A stretch of 64,000 nt of DNA from Warburgia ugandensis (Eukaryota > Streptophyta > Magnoliopsida > Canellales > Canellaceae). The notes beneath the pieces are model-generated. The model ran no database searches and had not been told where the DNA came from. It saw nothing but the letters and a program-made list of their open reading frames with translations. Shown here piece by piece: positions 48,560 to 61,654 of this stretch. A program made the position numbers and the translations under genes. Location: NCBI GenBank assembly GCA_035236585.1, contig CP141137.1:49374057-49438056 (forward strand), written 5' to 3'. The stretch's first letter is position 1; each line of letters opens with the position of its first letter.

Positions 48560-51500
48560 GATGGTTGTGTTATTTCTTTTCTACTTGCAAATGAATATGC
48601 ATTTGTATATTAATTTGTAAGGAAGAAATAAAAATCATCTTCAACTTTTTAAAACTACAATAACCCCAACTATGACATGAATCGAAAACAGACATTCCCT
48701 CAAGCTAGGGTGTTCCCCATAAGCGACGCACTGCATCGAATTCTGGGTGCTGTGAAAAATAGGCAAGGGTTGCTAGGGCTTTCTCCCAAAAGCGACATGC
48801 TACATCGGATCCCGGGTGTAGTGAAAAATGAGCAAGGGCTGCTAGAGCGTCCCCTTGGAAGCGACGTGCTGCATCATAACTCAGGTGCAGTGAAAAGTGG
48901 GCATGGGTTCATACCATGGAGGTCGAGAAAGGCGATAGTAAATAGGGTATCTCCAGAACATAAGATTCGTATCTCCACATGGAATATAGGGACACTGATA
49001 GGTAAGAGTTTGGAGTTAGTAGACGCAATGAAACGTAGGAGAGTCAACATCGCTTGTATCCAAGAAACCAAGTGGAAAGGGGCTAAAGCTAAAGAAATAA
49101 ATGGGTATAAATTATGGTACGTAGGAAAGGAAAATAACAGAAATGACGTAGGAATAATAGTGGATAAGGAATTAAAGGATAAAGTTGTGGACATTAAAAG
49201 AATTAGTGATAGAATTATAATAATAAAACTTATTCTAGGAGAGCAGATTATTAATGTTATAAGTGCATGCACCACAAGTAGGGTTACAAGATGTAATCAA
49301 GAGACAGTTTTGGGAAAATATGAAGGGAGTCATGCAAGAAATTCCCAACATTGAGGGGATATTTATAGGAGCAGACTTAAATGGCCATGTAGGAAAAGAT
49401 AAGGAAGGATATGATAGAATACACAGAGGGTATGGTATAGGTGAATGAAATGAGATGGGGGAGAATATCCTTGATTTTGCTTTGTCATATAACTTGTCCA
49501 TTGCAAATACACTATTTAAGAAGAGGGATGAACACTTAATAACCTTTAAAAGTGGACGTCATAAAAGCCAAATAGACTTTTATCTACTTAAAAATAGTGA
49601 ACGATCTATATGCAAGGATTGTAAGGTGATATCCGGCGAGAGTTTAGCCTCATAACATAGGTTAATGGTTATGGATATCCATATCAAAAGATGGAGAAAA
49701 AGAACTGAACTTAATACACATCCAAAAACTAAGTGGTGGAACTTAAAAAGAGAAAATGACCTCATTCAAAAATAAGTTGATGGTAGAAGGAAATTGGAAC
49801 TATGAAACAGAAGCAAATACCATGTGGACTAATATGGTTGAGTCCATTAAAAAAGTGTCAAAAGATGTCTTAGGAGTATCTAAAGGTAAAAGGCTATTAA
49901 CACAGGAAACATGGTGGTAGAGTGAAACAGTGCAAAAAGTTATTAAAGAAAAATGGATGCATTTTAAAGCATGACAGAAGATTAAAAATAATGAAAACTA
50001 TGAACAATATAAGAATGCTAAAAAGGTTTCTAAGAGAGTAGTAAGTGAGGCTAAACTTAAAGCATATGATGAGCTCTACAATAGACTAGGAACAAGAGAA
50101 GGTGAGAAAGATGTGTTTAAACTTGCAAAAGTAAGAGAACAAAAGGTAAGGACTTAGATCATGTTAGGTGTATTAGAAGCGATGATCAAAGGGTATTAGT
50201 CAAAGATGATGAGATCAAACAAAGGTGGGAAACATATTTTCAAAAATTGTTAAATGACAATGGCTCTGAGAATACAGGGATTGAAATACCATAAATCTAA
50301 ATAACATGGGACATTATACATATGAACGTGGGATTAGAATACCTAAAGTAAAAGAAGCCTTGAAAAAGATGAAATCAGGAAAGGCCATGGGGTCTGATGT
50401 TATACCAATAGAGGTTTGGAAGCATATGGGAGATATTGGGGTAATTTGGTTGACCAGGTTGTTTAACAAGATTATAAAATAAAAGAAAATGCCTGATGAG
50501 TGGAGGAAAAGCTCCATTGTACCAATCTATAAGAATAAAGGAAACATACAGAGTTGTACTAATTATCGAGGGATCAAACTTATGAGCTACACTATGAAAC
50601 TTTTTGAAAGAGTGATTGAGAAGAGGCTACGACATGAAACAAGTATATCGAAGAATCAGTTTGGTTTCATGCCTGGGAGGTCTACCATGGAAGCTATTTT
50701 CTTACTAAGACAATTATTAGAAAAATATAAGGAGAGGAGGAAAGACCTCCACATGGTCTTTATCGACTTAAAGAAAGCTTATGATAGAGTCCTTAGAGAG
50801 TTAATATGGAGGGTGTTGGGTGGTAAAGGGGTTTCTCAGGAATATATAGACATAATTAAATATATGTATGAGGAAGCGGTAACAAATTTTAAGACCACTA
50901 GTGGCGTGACTGGTGATTTTCCTATCACTATAGGATTGCACCAAGGATCGGCATTGAGTCCATACCTTTTCACATTGGTTATAGATGAGTTAACAAAACA
51001 TCTGTATGAGGAGATTCCCTGGTGCATGCTATTTGCAGATGATATAGTGTTACTTGATGAGACAAGGGAGGGTGTAAACATAAAGCTAGAGTTATGGAGA
51101 GAAGCATTAGAGTCTGAAGGATTTGAAATTAGCCAAACTAAGACAGAATATGTGGAATATAATTTTAGCAAGGAGAGTAGGAGTAGAACACCAATCAAGA
51201 TTGATAACTAAGAAGTCCCTGCTAAAGACTGCTTTTGATACTTAGGATCAATGATTCATGAGAGTGGAGAGATTGAGAGATTGAGAGGGAGGTTACCCAG
51301 AGAATCCAAGCGGGTTGGAACAAATGGAGATGTGCATTTGGAGTTTTGTGTGATCGACGGGTGCCACTCAAACTAAAAGAAAATTTCTATAGGATGGCCA
51401 TGAGGCCGGCCATGCTCTATGGATCAGAGTGTTGGGCAGTTAAGGAACATCATACTCATATGATGATCATCGCAGAAATGAGGATGTTGAGATGGATGAG

Positions 51501-51838
51501 TGATAAGACAAGAAATGATAGAATTAGAAATGAAAATATTCGAGGAAATTTAGGGATAGCACCAATAAGTAACAAGATGAGGGAGACTAGACTTAGATGG
51601 TTTGGACATGTTCAAAGGAGGCCAACAACGGCACCGGTTAGAAGATGTGAGGTAATACAAGCAGAAGGTTCTAAAAGTGCAAGGGGAAGGCCCAAAAGAA
51701 CGGGGATAGAAGTGGTGAGGAAAGATTTAAAAACGTTGGGACTAAATGAAGCTATGGTATTTACTAGAGTGGAATGGAAGAATAAGATTCATGTGGCCGA
51801 CCACTAATTGGGATGAGGTCTTGATGATGATCATGATG
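48560..51838 (+). mobile_element. near full-length RTE-clade LINE (inactive)
   Basis: 3.28 kb, the usual size of plant RTE LINEs. The frame opens at ATG 48677. An N-terminal region has three ~22-residue repeats (SDALHRILGAVKNRQG type, about residues 16-80). An apurinic-type endonuclease follows (ISTWNIGTL, CIQETKWKG, ADLNGHVG, QIDFYL). Reverse transcriptase follows at 50489-51211 ([29 protein letters not shown], catalytic FADD), then the RTE C-terminal region (LRWFGHVQRR) and a GATGAT tail. It cannot be active: a 2-base loss near 49267 shifts the frame in the endonuclease, and stops occur near 49446, 49653, 49774 and after 51211. Confidence 0.93.
48719..48920 (+). repeat. three ~67-bp tandem repeats at the LINE 5' end
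   Basis: AAGCGACRYRCTRCATC, GGGTGNAGTGAAAA and GGGCAAGGGCTGCTAG-like blocks recur three times and code for the N-terminal SDxLHRIxGxVKNxQG repeats. Confidence 0.85.
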
Positions 51839-51988
51839 AAACTATGTTTATCAGGGACATTGGTTTGGTTTCTTTAAATGCATTACATAGTCCTTTTTTT
51901 ATGTCATTGTTTTCATATCATCGAGTGTTTCTTTGTAGTAATGATGGAATGAGAAGAACATGAAACTGAAGATTACAACCACATTGAA
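51839..51988. repeat. 150-bp direct repeat, right copy (LINE target duplication)
   Basis: Second copy of 48411-48559. CACTA second-ORF sequence continues directly from its right end. Confidence 0.85.
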
Positions 51989-53160
51989 AGCATGAACAAG
52001 AGGTCAACATGAGCACTACTCCAAAAAGAAAGGGCAGAGGGCGAACAACAATGGAAAAGGTTATCAAGAGAAAGTCGAAGGGAATTAAAGAACTATCCAA
52101 TACAATAGTAGAGGGCAAGAGATTGGTGAGAGTGCCCTACCTTATATTAGTTTTCTCTGCTCTACAGTAAGAAGCATGGTTCCTATCACATTTGAGGATT
52201 GGAGACATGTGTCATCCTCAACAAAATATTTAATATGGGAAATGGTGAAGGTATGTAAACATTAAGTACATGTATTATTTACATTATAACTTTTCTTATT
52301 TTTCAAATATAGTAATTTGATGTGTTCAATTTGCAGTTTCCCTTTGACTTGCCAGATGACAAGAAGATGCATGCTTTACAAGGGGCAGGTGAGTGATGGA
52401 GAAAATGAAAGAACTACCTTGTTAGCAATTACATAGCTCCAAATGTCAACAATCCATCAAGGTTGTAGATGGTGCCTTCCATTTACTTCGACGTCATTAA
52501 CCAAGAGGCTTGGAGTGCATTTGTACAGAACCACACCTCCGCTGAGTTTGAGGTATGTGTAGAAACGATGCTTCATTTTTTTAATTATAAGTAACGTTCA
52601 ATTAGTGCACTTGATCACACATGTACAAATGTGCAGGTGAAGAGTGCATAGGGAAGAAAGGTGCATGAAAAACATATGCAGCAATACCTATCTAGGATGG
52701 GCTACGCTCATTTAGAAGAGCGCAAAGTAAGCATTTGTGTCAATTTATCCCATTCAATTTAATGCTACTATAGTTATATACATATTCTGTATCTATAGTG
52801 CCTTTGTTTGATAGAAGAAAAAAAAAAGTTGGGACTACGAAACCCATTAATCGCTCCATCCTCTAGAAGATGGCGCATTCAATGGGTCGTATGGGCAACA
52901 AGTTTGCAGATAAAGCTACAGCGCAAGTTGCTTCGCGCATAGTAAGTGGTTTCACCTGTCTATAAATTTTTTACAATTAATTACATGAAATTATCATGTC
53001 TTTTTAATTAAATTTTGTAGGACATTTGTACCCAAGAAAGCGCTACTACTAGAACTTTATGTAGCACTGCTACCAAGGATGACATCCTGTACAGAGCTAT
53101 GGGCAATAAGCAGGACCACCCTAGTAAAGTTAGGGGCATGGGTCGAGGTGTTGTTCCTAC

Positions 53161-54270
53161 CTATGTAGTTAAAGGCGCAAGGCGCATTGAGGCGTAACGG
53201 GGTGCTCCTGGAGCCTGGGGTGCCTAGGCGCGTGCCTGAAACCTGAGGCGCAAAATTATATTTTTCATAATTAAAAAATAATTAAAAATGCTAAAAATTA
53301 GCTAAAAATCATTAATAAATTCTTAAAAAGCATGAAAAATACAGCATACAAAAGACACAAGCATGGGAAAGCTATATATGTATATAAGAATAGGTATTAA
53401 CTAATAAATATAAATAAAACAATTTTTTTCTAATTTTCGTAAGTTTTATTTTCAGAAAAATTGAACAAAATAACACTAGAATACAAAAAAAGCATGAAAA
53501 GTACATCATACATGAAGATACAAGCATGAGTAAGCTATATATGTGGATAAGAATAGGTATTAACTAATAAATATAAAAAAGAACAATTTTTTCCTAATTT
53601 TTGTAACTTTTTTTTGGAAAAAATTAAAAAATAACCCTAAATTACAAAAAAAAAAGATGAAAAAATTATCACACACGAAGACACAAGCATGGGAAAGCTA
53701 TATATGTGGATACGAATACGTTTCAATGAAGAAATACAAAAAAGCGACGACTTTTTTTTATTTCTGTAACTAATTTTTTTGGAAAAACAGTAAAAAACCT
53801 AAAAACAAACTCAAATCTAGAGAAAAGAAGTGTAAAACTCAAATGGAATGTTTTCTTATACATATAGAACTAAAACCCATCAAGATCTATGGAAAATAGT
53901 TAACAAAAAACAAAAAATTTGAAAAAACGGTACTAGTTTTTACATTTTTTTTATAGAAACTGTATACACATTGTAAAATTCATAAATCCATACCTTTTTC
54001 TACTTAGATCTGTGAAAGATCAAAGAGGAATGGTCATTTTCACCTTCTCAGGAGGTTGGAAGATTGAAATTAGGGTCGGAAGGTGAAAAACGAAATAAAA
54101 AACGAGTTTTATAAGTTACCAGGTTAAATCGTTTGCGCTTAGAGTTGGAGGCGCGCCTAAAAGGGGCGCCCAGGCGCACCCAGGCGAGCACGCCTTATTT
54201 ACTCTGCACTTGGCCCCCTCCCAGGCGCTTAAGTGTTGACTAGCGCCTAGGTGCGCCTTTAACTACATAG
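53161..54270. mobile_element. non-autonomous hAT-like element, 1.1 kb
   Basis: Perfect 19-bp terminal inverted repeats (CTATGTAGTTAAAGGCGCA) and an exact 8-bp target duplication GTTCCTAC (53153-53160 and 54271-54278). The subterminal ends are rich in GGCGC/GCGCC, while the middle is very AT-rich and has no ORF. An 8-bp duplication fits hAT best; a Mutator-like element would give 9. It splits a CACTA second-ORF exon between GVVPT and KLFDRG. Confidence 0.88.
53330..53815. repeat. three ~163-bp tandem repeats inside the hAT-like element
   Basis: Starts near 53330, 53493 and 53655. Each contains ACACAAGCATGGGAAAGCTA or a near copy, then GATAAGAATAGG(T), a T-rich stretch and an AACCCTAAATTACAAAAAAA-like end. 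The third is the most diverged. Confidence 0.8.
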
Positions 54271-55552
54271 GTTCCTACCAAATTATTTGATAGAGGACGT
54301 ATACCTAGACTTCAAGATGATGAGCAGGCCTTCAATGAGCTTGTTGAGAAAATAAAGGGTGATTTATTTAGACAACTGCATGAGGGAGGTATGATGATTG
54401 TTCTTCTACCCCTACTCAGCAATCCTGCCTTGTTGTACCTCCATCACATGCAAGCTGCAATTTCCCATCTAAAAAAGATAATGAAGGCATCTGCCTCCCC
54501 TCGCAAAGGAAATTCCTACCCATGAGGTATATACATTGATAAAATTATAAATTTTCATTGTCTATTTTTAATAATTCTATATCTCAACCTCTTTATTGCA
54601 TATTTGATTTGTAAGTGGGTCAATGCCTATTGGCCTTCGATTCCCATTAGAATATCGTGGCAGTTGGCTCATGCTATGAGCATGAATCACAAGTTTTGCA
54701 TGGAATTAATATGCCACCACATACTAAGCGGGTCTCCATGACCATGGCTTTGAATGCTAATGCTTGCTTACCATTCCCATTAGAAATGAAAAATATTATA
54801 ACTGTTGGTGAGGCAATTGCATATCATGTCGCTTGGCCAGAGGCACTAGTCATTCGCATAGAGTCTATGGTATGTATCTTATCATACTACGTACCTTTCT
54901 CATTAATATTTTTTAGCTAAAGACTTCACTTAATTGTTTAATAGCTCTATATGGTTAATCAGCAACAAAATGAGGCACCGAGATCGATCGCCATTCCAGT
55001 GTCACCTTTAGCTGCTACACCAAGGGAACATGTACTTGTATATATCTTTGGTTTTTCTTTCATCATAAATTATGCCCTCTTCATAGATTAATATTATATC
55101 ATTTAGCTAATTTTTTTTACATTTTTTACAGTAGCCAACCCAGGAGCATATGGAAGTCCCACCTAACATGCCTCAATCCCTTAGGTTAATCTATGGTCTC
55201 ATTAACAACAATAAGGCAATCAATCCTGTACAAATCAAGTGGGAAGTGCTTGCTTAGGATGTTGTTGAAGTACCACTTATGGTAGAGGACTTATTATGAG
55301 TTTGCCTATGGGATTAGCTCGAGTACCCTCACATTGTCTCCTACATGGGATATATGCACATACTTGCTTGTAAATCATTTAGTATTTCATTACATATTAT
55401 ATTTTAATGGTATATGTAATAGTGATTTCTTTTATGTAGCTTCTTAAATGATGCTACTAGCCTTTTTTAGGGTGAGGGTACACTTTACCAATTCCTTGAC
55501 CCTGGCATCATTTATAAAGCATCGGAGCAATAGCTAATTGAGAGGCATATTA

Positions 55553-58500
55553 TGTGGCGACCTGGGTTTTTATAACACATTTTATAATACATTTTGTAAA
55601 GATAGGGCCCTTAGAGTAAAAAAAATTTCGCAAACCAAAGCAGCGGAAATTCTTTTCTTTAGAATTTGTTTTGTAAAACCTAAGTCACCACCTCATACAT
55701 AACATAAGTAGAATTTTGTATAAGATAAAATTCCATTGAAGGAATATTCTTTTATTAAACTTCAAGATCCATCCAGTGGTTCACAGTACACAACCCATTG
55801 TATCCTTACAATACTTGTCCATATATACAATCCAAATTACGAAGTTCAAAATTCAATACATGTTCTAATACAATGTTTCAAGGGATATACCCTGATTACT
55901 TATTCTTCAATTGTTCTTCAAGTCTTGAGCTCTTAAGTCTCCTTCTCTGTATCTAAGATATTGTAAACATTCAAACATTTACAATATCTCAGCAAGCTAT
56001 GCTTGGTAGGGGATAAGAATGTAAGTTATTGATAGTATAATCTCAATATTCAAGTATCCCATAATTTGTTCTATCATAAACACATTCATTAATAACTATT
56101 AGTTATAAAGACATCTCATTTCCTTGTCATTTGTGTTCACCTTTATGCATACATATTGTATAAGGACAAATCCGTTAAAAATGTAAAAATAATCAAGAAT
56201 CATTTCTATATAAAGCTGATCAATTCCTTTCATTATAAGAGATTTATATCTCAGCCAGTTACTATACAGGGAATTTCCCTTCTTGGGAAAAATATTGGTA
56301 ATATACAATTACCTGACATTTTATCATGCCATCCCTTAAGGCATTTCACTATGCCAATTTCATATGCATCATAATGCAAAATAATCAAGGACTACTATGC
56401 TTACAGTCTGATCCGTACAGCGCGCCCGGATAACTGTTCAATAATCCACTTATACTATTCTCAGTGGAAATTACAATATCCATGTCCATATAGGAGGACC
56501 ATGGCTGTCACAGTGGTGGCCTTTCCATAAATGCCCCACCCTACTTTTAGCCTTTCTTGCGCTTGGTATTCAATATCATCAAGTTTCAGAAAGTGGGTGG
56601 CCAAACCCTCTTAACTCTCCTAGCATAGCAACCCCAGGCCTATGCCTATTTAAAACAAAACCACAAGCCTCCAAGCTTGTATGTAAAATAATACTTATAC
56701 ATATCAGACTATTTGTCTGTTTATCTAGGACTGAAATATTTCTACTTTCCTATTTACTTAGGGTTGTTCTCAATTCTCAACTTGACCATTTAATACTTAT
56801 TTTCTTTATCATTTGGTTGCATCATATTTCAATTTGAGGTATTTACCTTAATATATTGGTATTATACATGTCAATACTTCAAAACATAAGATCATGTATT
56901 AGACATGTATCTTCATGTAAAGGCATTCTTAATAATCCACCTATCTCAATAAGGTATTCTTACTCTTTGAAATATGTCATAGTCTTGATCAACATATATC
57001 TGTCAAATCATATGTATAATGTCATTTTTTTAATCAAGGGTACATACTACATGGTCTTTTGATCATCCTTATGTAGGATGATCTAAATCTTTCTTCCTTG
57101 AATATCCTATATCCATGGGTTTAATATCATCTATACAAGTACTATCTATATCATACATAACAATCTAATTTACATTGATGTTTCTTTTTCCTTATTGTTT
57201 TTTATCATACAAGATCTCATCTTGTTTGATCATCCTTATCTCACTTACTATTTTATTAGGGTTAGATAATTTGCTATCTGTTTATGTTCTTATTATTATT
57301 CAACCACTTAGTGTCTTACTTGGTTGAAGATAATTTATTTCTTCCTATCACTAGACAACTCCTCCTTATTTCAGGATGACCAGTATTTACCAGTTAAAGT
57401 CTGCTCAAAAAGTGGTTAATACAACCCTCATGTAAGGAGGCGTTTAGACCTTTCTTACGTCAATTAGAGGTAAGGGAAAAGCACTTGGCTCTTGTATACC
57501 TCCTATAACCATAATGTTCAGAGTCCACTAGAGTGGTACTAGCGCAACCTTTGACAAGGTTCCTATGAGCTCTTTACCTTAAGTCCCTTCTCTAATTAAT
57601 TTTAATTAATTTCCATGGATATGCATAATGTCATCCATGGATGTTCATTATTTTCCTACTTTGGGCCAAGGAATTGGTAAACCATTCCTTATATTGTCAT
57701 ACTAACTATAGCCCTTATTAAGTCAAATCATTCATTCATCTTAGTTGTCCATGAATCTCTATATTTCATTAGTTTACATTTTTGGTGATTTATGCTCCTT
57801 ATATCTTAACAACTACTTAACAATTGAATAAAATTTGATAATAAGTAAATCATAAACTTGAAACCATAAATCAAATATAAGTTTAACAACTATACACTAA
57901 CATTCTTTCCATGAATGTAACTTAAGCTAATGAAATAAAACTAACATGATCCTAAGTTATGAAATACATAAAATTGTACTTCTATCTTAATGAAATCATG
58001 TTTAAATCTCTAATTTACACTATCATGATCCTAAGATAATCAAATCTACTAACAAATTACTCATTTAGGGCATATCATACTAAAATTTAAAGATTACACT
58101 ATCATGCTTTCTAACTTAGAACATAAATCACATTTACACTTCTATATCCAATAAAAGACAATTAAACTAATTTTATTAAGATTATTATAAACCTTTAAAT
58201 ATGATCCAGCCATTAGATCTTAGGTGTTTTTCTTTAGATTAAGGGTTTTAATTATTTTTAGGGCTTTTAATCCATTAAGATCCAAAAATCATATCCACTT
58301 GATTTTGTCACATTTCATCCATGATCTAATTGGATTCCATCATAATATCATCCCTTTAATCCATCCCAAGGATCTGATCATACTTGATCTCATTGATCAA
58401 GTGGGTCCCTTTGTATTTTTTTATTTTTATTTTAGGGTTTTTATACCGTAAAGGGCAGATCCCCTATTTTATCCAAGATCTATCCAAATTAACCATATAT

Positions 58501-59960
58501 ATTACTTTATTACATTATTATATCCTCACTAAAATAAATTTCCAAGATCTGATCACCTCAAATCTTGAAGATCTTAGAAATTGGACACTTATTTCCAAAA
58601 TACAGAAAAATACAGAAATAATTTTTAAAAATATTATGACTTCATTAGAAACTAGACATTACAAGATTTCCATAGCTTCTTTCTGATCTCAATTTGGAGT
58701 TCATATGACTCCACAATCTTAAATTGAAGTTTACAGCCGTTCCTAGGGTCCAGATTTGATCTGGGCCCAGAAGAATTAATCTTTCTCAATTGAGGGTCCA
58801 AACCTTGTTAGATTTTCTTGAAAATTGTATCCTAGGGGTTTTTTACCCTTCTGGATCGATTGGAAAGCTCAGAATTTCCATCTGAGCTCTCTATCACCAT
58901 AAATTGAAGGGTCTGGTATTTACTTTATTTTTACCATTTTTCATTCAAATTAAATTACAGAAAAATAAAAATTACACTAAAACATAATAAATATGTATGG
59001 GAAGTAGTTCCACCTACATGATTGGAGAAAAACAATATAATTGATACCCAATTTGAGAGAATTACTGGTTGATGATAATATAGCCCAATTATCCACCTTT
59101 TTGTGGTTTTCTGTTGCTGGAACCGTTGGATCTTGAAATTGATTTGGGGATTTTGTATATACTATAGTATAGGATGTTATGGACAGTGAAATTGATGAGA
59201 TTCTTTCTGGAACGGAGTGCCTAATTGAATTTAGGTCTATTGTTCCAATTAGAAAGAGGAGAGAGAAATAAGGAAAAGAGAGTTTGGGGAGGGATGAAGG
59301 GGAATTTGGGGCTGAAATTCCATGCAAGATTTGGAAATTTCGTGGTTAAGGTTTTGAAAATTTTTGGAAAATTTTGGGACATATTTATAGCCAAATTTGA
59401 ATTTTTTATCATTTCTTTTGATAAGATATTTTATTACTTTAGAATTTTAAATTATTAATGCATTCTCCATTCCCACTACAATCTCCACTACCAGCAATAA
59501 TGCACTGAGCAATTATTGGTGCTTCTAGAACGTTGGCCCACTTTGTGGGCCCCACTTTTATGTGAAAAGACCTTTTTGCCCTTTTAACTCCAAAATTGGA
59601 GAATAATAGGCAATATTTGTCCAAACTCAGAATTGAGCGTACTTAGTGGCATTGGAATCGTATTTCTAAGTACTTCATGAATATTGAGGTCTTATTTATT
59701 AGATATGGGATATGGGTAAAATTACTATTTAACCCCCAAATGGAAAAATTAAGGAATTTTCATTTTAACTTAGAATTGAACGTATGTAATGTTGTTTCGA
59801 TCAGTTTTCCAAGTACATCCATAATTTATATGTTTTAATTTATAATATAATCTCTATAAAAAGAGAATTTTCAATAACCTAATATTCCAGCCCAGAATTT
59901 CTAAAAATTCAAACTTTATTAATTTTTCTTAATAATTTACAAAAATTCGGGGTCATTACA
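55553..59960. mobile_element. solo LTR (long-LTR family), copy 2
   Basis: A 4.4-kb block begins TGTGGCGACCTGGG and ends CGGGGTCATTACA, flanked by ATATTA on both sides (55547-55552 and 59961-59966; the sixth base may be chance). It shares order and sequence with 43663-47143, including CCATCCAGTGGTTCAC, the TTGTAAACAT hairpin, AGCAAGCTATGCTTGGTAGG and CTCTCCTAGCATAGCA. No internal domain or second LTR is present. It lies in the CACTA second ORF, whose frame rejoins across the insertion (ERHI, then KDILPAS). Confidence 0.82.
55956..55989. other. hairpin in solo LTR copy 2
   Basis: AGATATTGTAAA pairs with TTTACAATATCT around a 10-base loop; counterpart of 44055-44089. Confidence 0.8.
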
Positions 59961-61654
59961 ATATTAAGGATATTTTGCCAGCTTCTTTGGCTACTCTCAA
60001 GGACAAGGCTTAATGATTCTCTATAATAGTAAGTTTTAATTTTCTTGTTTTCTTACCAATTTATTCTTTACTTAGAGATTGTCAACTTCCATTACTATCT
60101 ATATGACTGTCTATGTAGGTCTCATTGGATGTTGTGTGTTTTGGATGTGCATGATAGTCACACTTTCTTTTTTTATTCTTATGGAGCACACATCTGCCCG
60201 CCCTCACGGATATTTTAAATAAGTAAGCATTTATTTTTTTCAAGTGTTATTTGTAGATAAGTAATTTGTTATTCATTTATAATGCATTTAAAATTTAAAT
60301 TTGTAGAACTTGGTGCGAATGGGCTATAGTGATTGAGACTTTACAACCACCAAAATTCACGTGGAAGAATGTCCAAGTATATGAAACAATTAATTGATCT
60401 AAGTTATTACTAATTAAACTTACATTATTAAAAATGATATTTATGAGTTCTTTTTTGTTGTCCTTGTTGCACAATTCTAAATAACAGTCTGATTGAGAGT
60501 ATGGGTATTATGTCCTAAGGTACATGAGGAACCTAATATTTGATTGTACTCCTGTCTCCCATTTAAAAATGGTAGAACACTTTTTATTTTGCATAATCTT
60601 ATATTTTTTTACAATTTTTATGCATCTAGCTAAAAAGTTTTAGCTTAATTAAATTTGTTTTATTTCAAGCTATTGTGCTTTCTGAGTGAGCAAACAAGAA
60701 GAGGTACTCCAGAGTAAATCTCAATGAAATACGAAATGAATGGGCTAAGTATGTAATGAGTTTCAATTAAATTATTTGGAGTAACTACTTGAACTTGAAA
60801 TACATAATAAAGTATTTTTTCATTGACTTGTTTGTGTTTTTTTAGGTTTTATTATTTTCTTTGAAATATATATATTTGCATTTTAAGCAATGAATGAGTG
60901 AAATTTTGGAGTGTGGGAACAAAGGAGTATGGATGTATTGAATTTGGAGTTTGAACATAAAGTAAATATGTGGCAGTTCAATTATATAACTTTTATGAAA
61001 TGAAGAATGAGAGGGTTACTTAGAATGTGTATGAAATTAAAGTGAATGTGGATGTCATAGACAATGCATATGTTGCAGTTTCTTATATAAATTATTTTCA
61101 AGATAGATGTGAATGGATAATGATAAGTATGGATGTTTTGTAGCTATTATGGATGTATTAGGTGTTATATTTTAACAACGATTCAGGGGTATCAAGAAAG
61201 AAGTGGGTTTTTCATGTTTATAAAGATTATTTGTTTATATGTATAGAATATTTGTTATTCAATGTATACAGAGGTGGTAGTGTATCAAGAAAGATGTTGA
61301 TGCATTGTAGTGGGTGGTGGTTTGGAATGTGTATGGAAGGTATATATGATGTTTGGTTTTTCATATTTTTAAAGATTGTTTAAAGTATTAGGTGCATAGA
61401 ATGTTTGTTATTCAATGTATATATAGGTGATAATGTATTAAAATATTAAGAAGTGGATGCAATGTAGTGGTTATTGGTTTTTCATGTTTGTGGAGATTGA
61501 AATATTTCAATGTATACATGGTATTGTGTATTAAGAAGTGCATGAACATTGTTTATAAATAGGTTCTTAATGTTTATAAACATTGATTTAATATCAGGTA
61601 TATGTTATTCATTGTATACAAGAAGGTGGAGCAAACAAACAAATTTCTAAAAAA

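Larger units (their letters stand above)
51935..60750 (+). pseudogene. CACTA second ORF: Transposase_24-like with Ulp1/C48 peptidase end (decayed)
   Basis: Successive exon-like blocks, mostly bounded by GT/AG, match this CACTA ORF class. They are GQEIGES..VRSMVPITFEDWRHV (to 52248), FPFDLPDDKKMHALQGAG (52337-52553), QQYLSRMGYAHLEERK (52637-52726), MGRMGNKFADKATAQVASR (to 52940), and YRAMGNKQDHPSKVRGMGRG (from 53022), continuing after the hAT-like insertion as PTKLFDRGRIPRLQDDEQAF. GINMPPHTKRVSMTMALNAN and AIAYHVAWPEALV follow (54657-54870). YQFLDPGIIYKASEQ precedes the second solo LTR. Ulp1-like motifs come after it: SHWMLCVLDVHD (60121) and EYGYYVLRYM (60497), then RVNLNEIRNEWAKYV (60715). 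Internal stops (for example at 54523, 55256, 60494) and a Tyr codon (60500-60502) where the catalytic Cys is expected mark it as dead. Confidence 0.75.
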
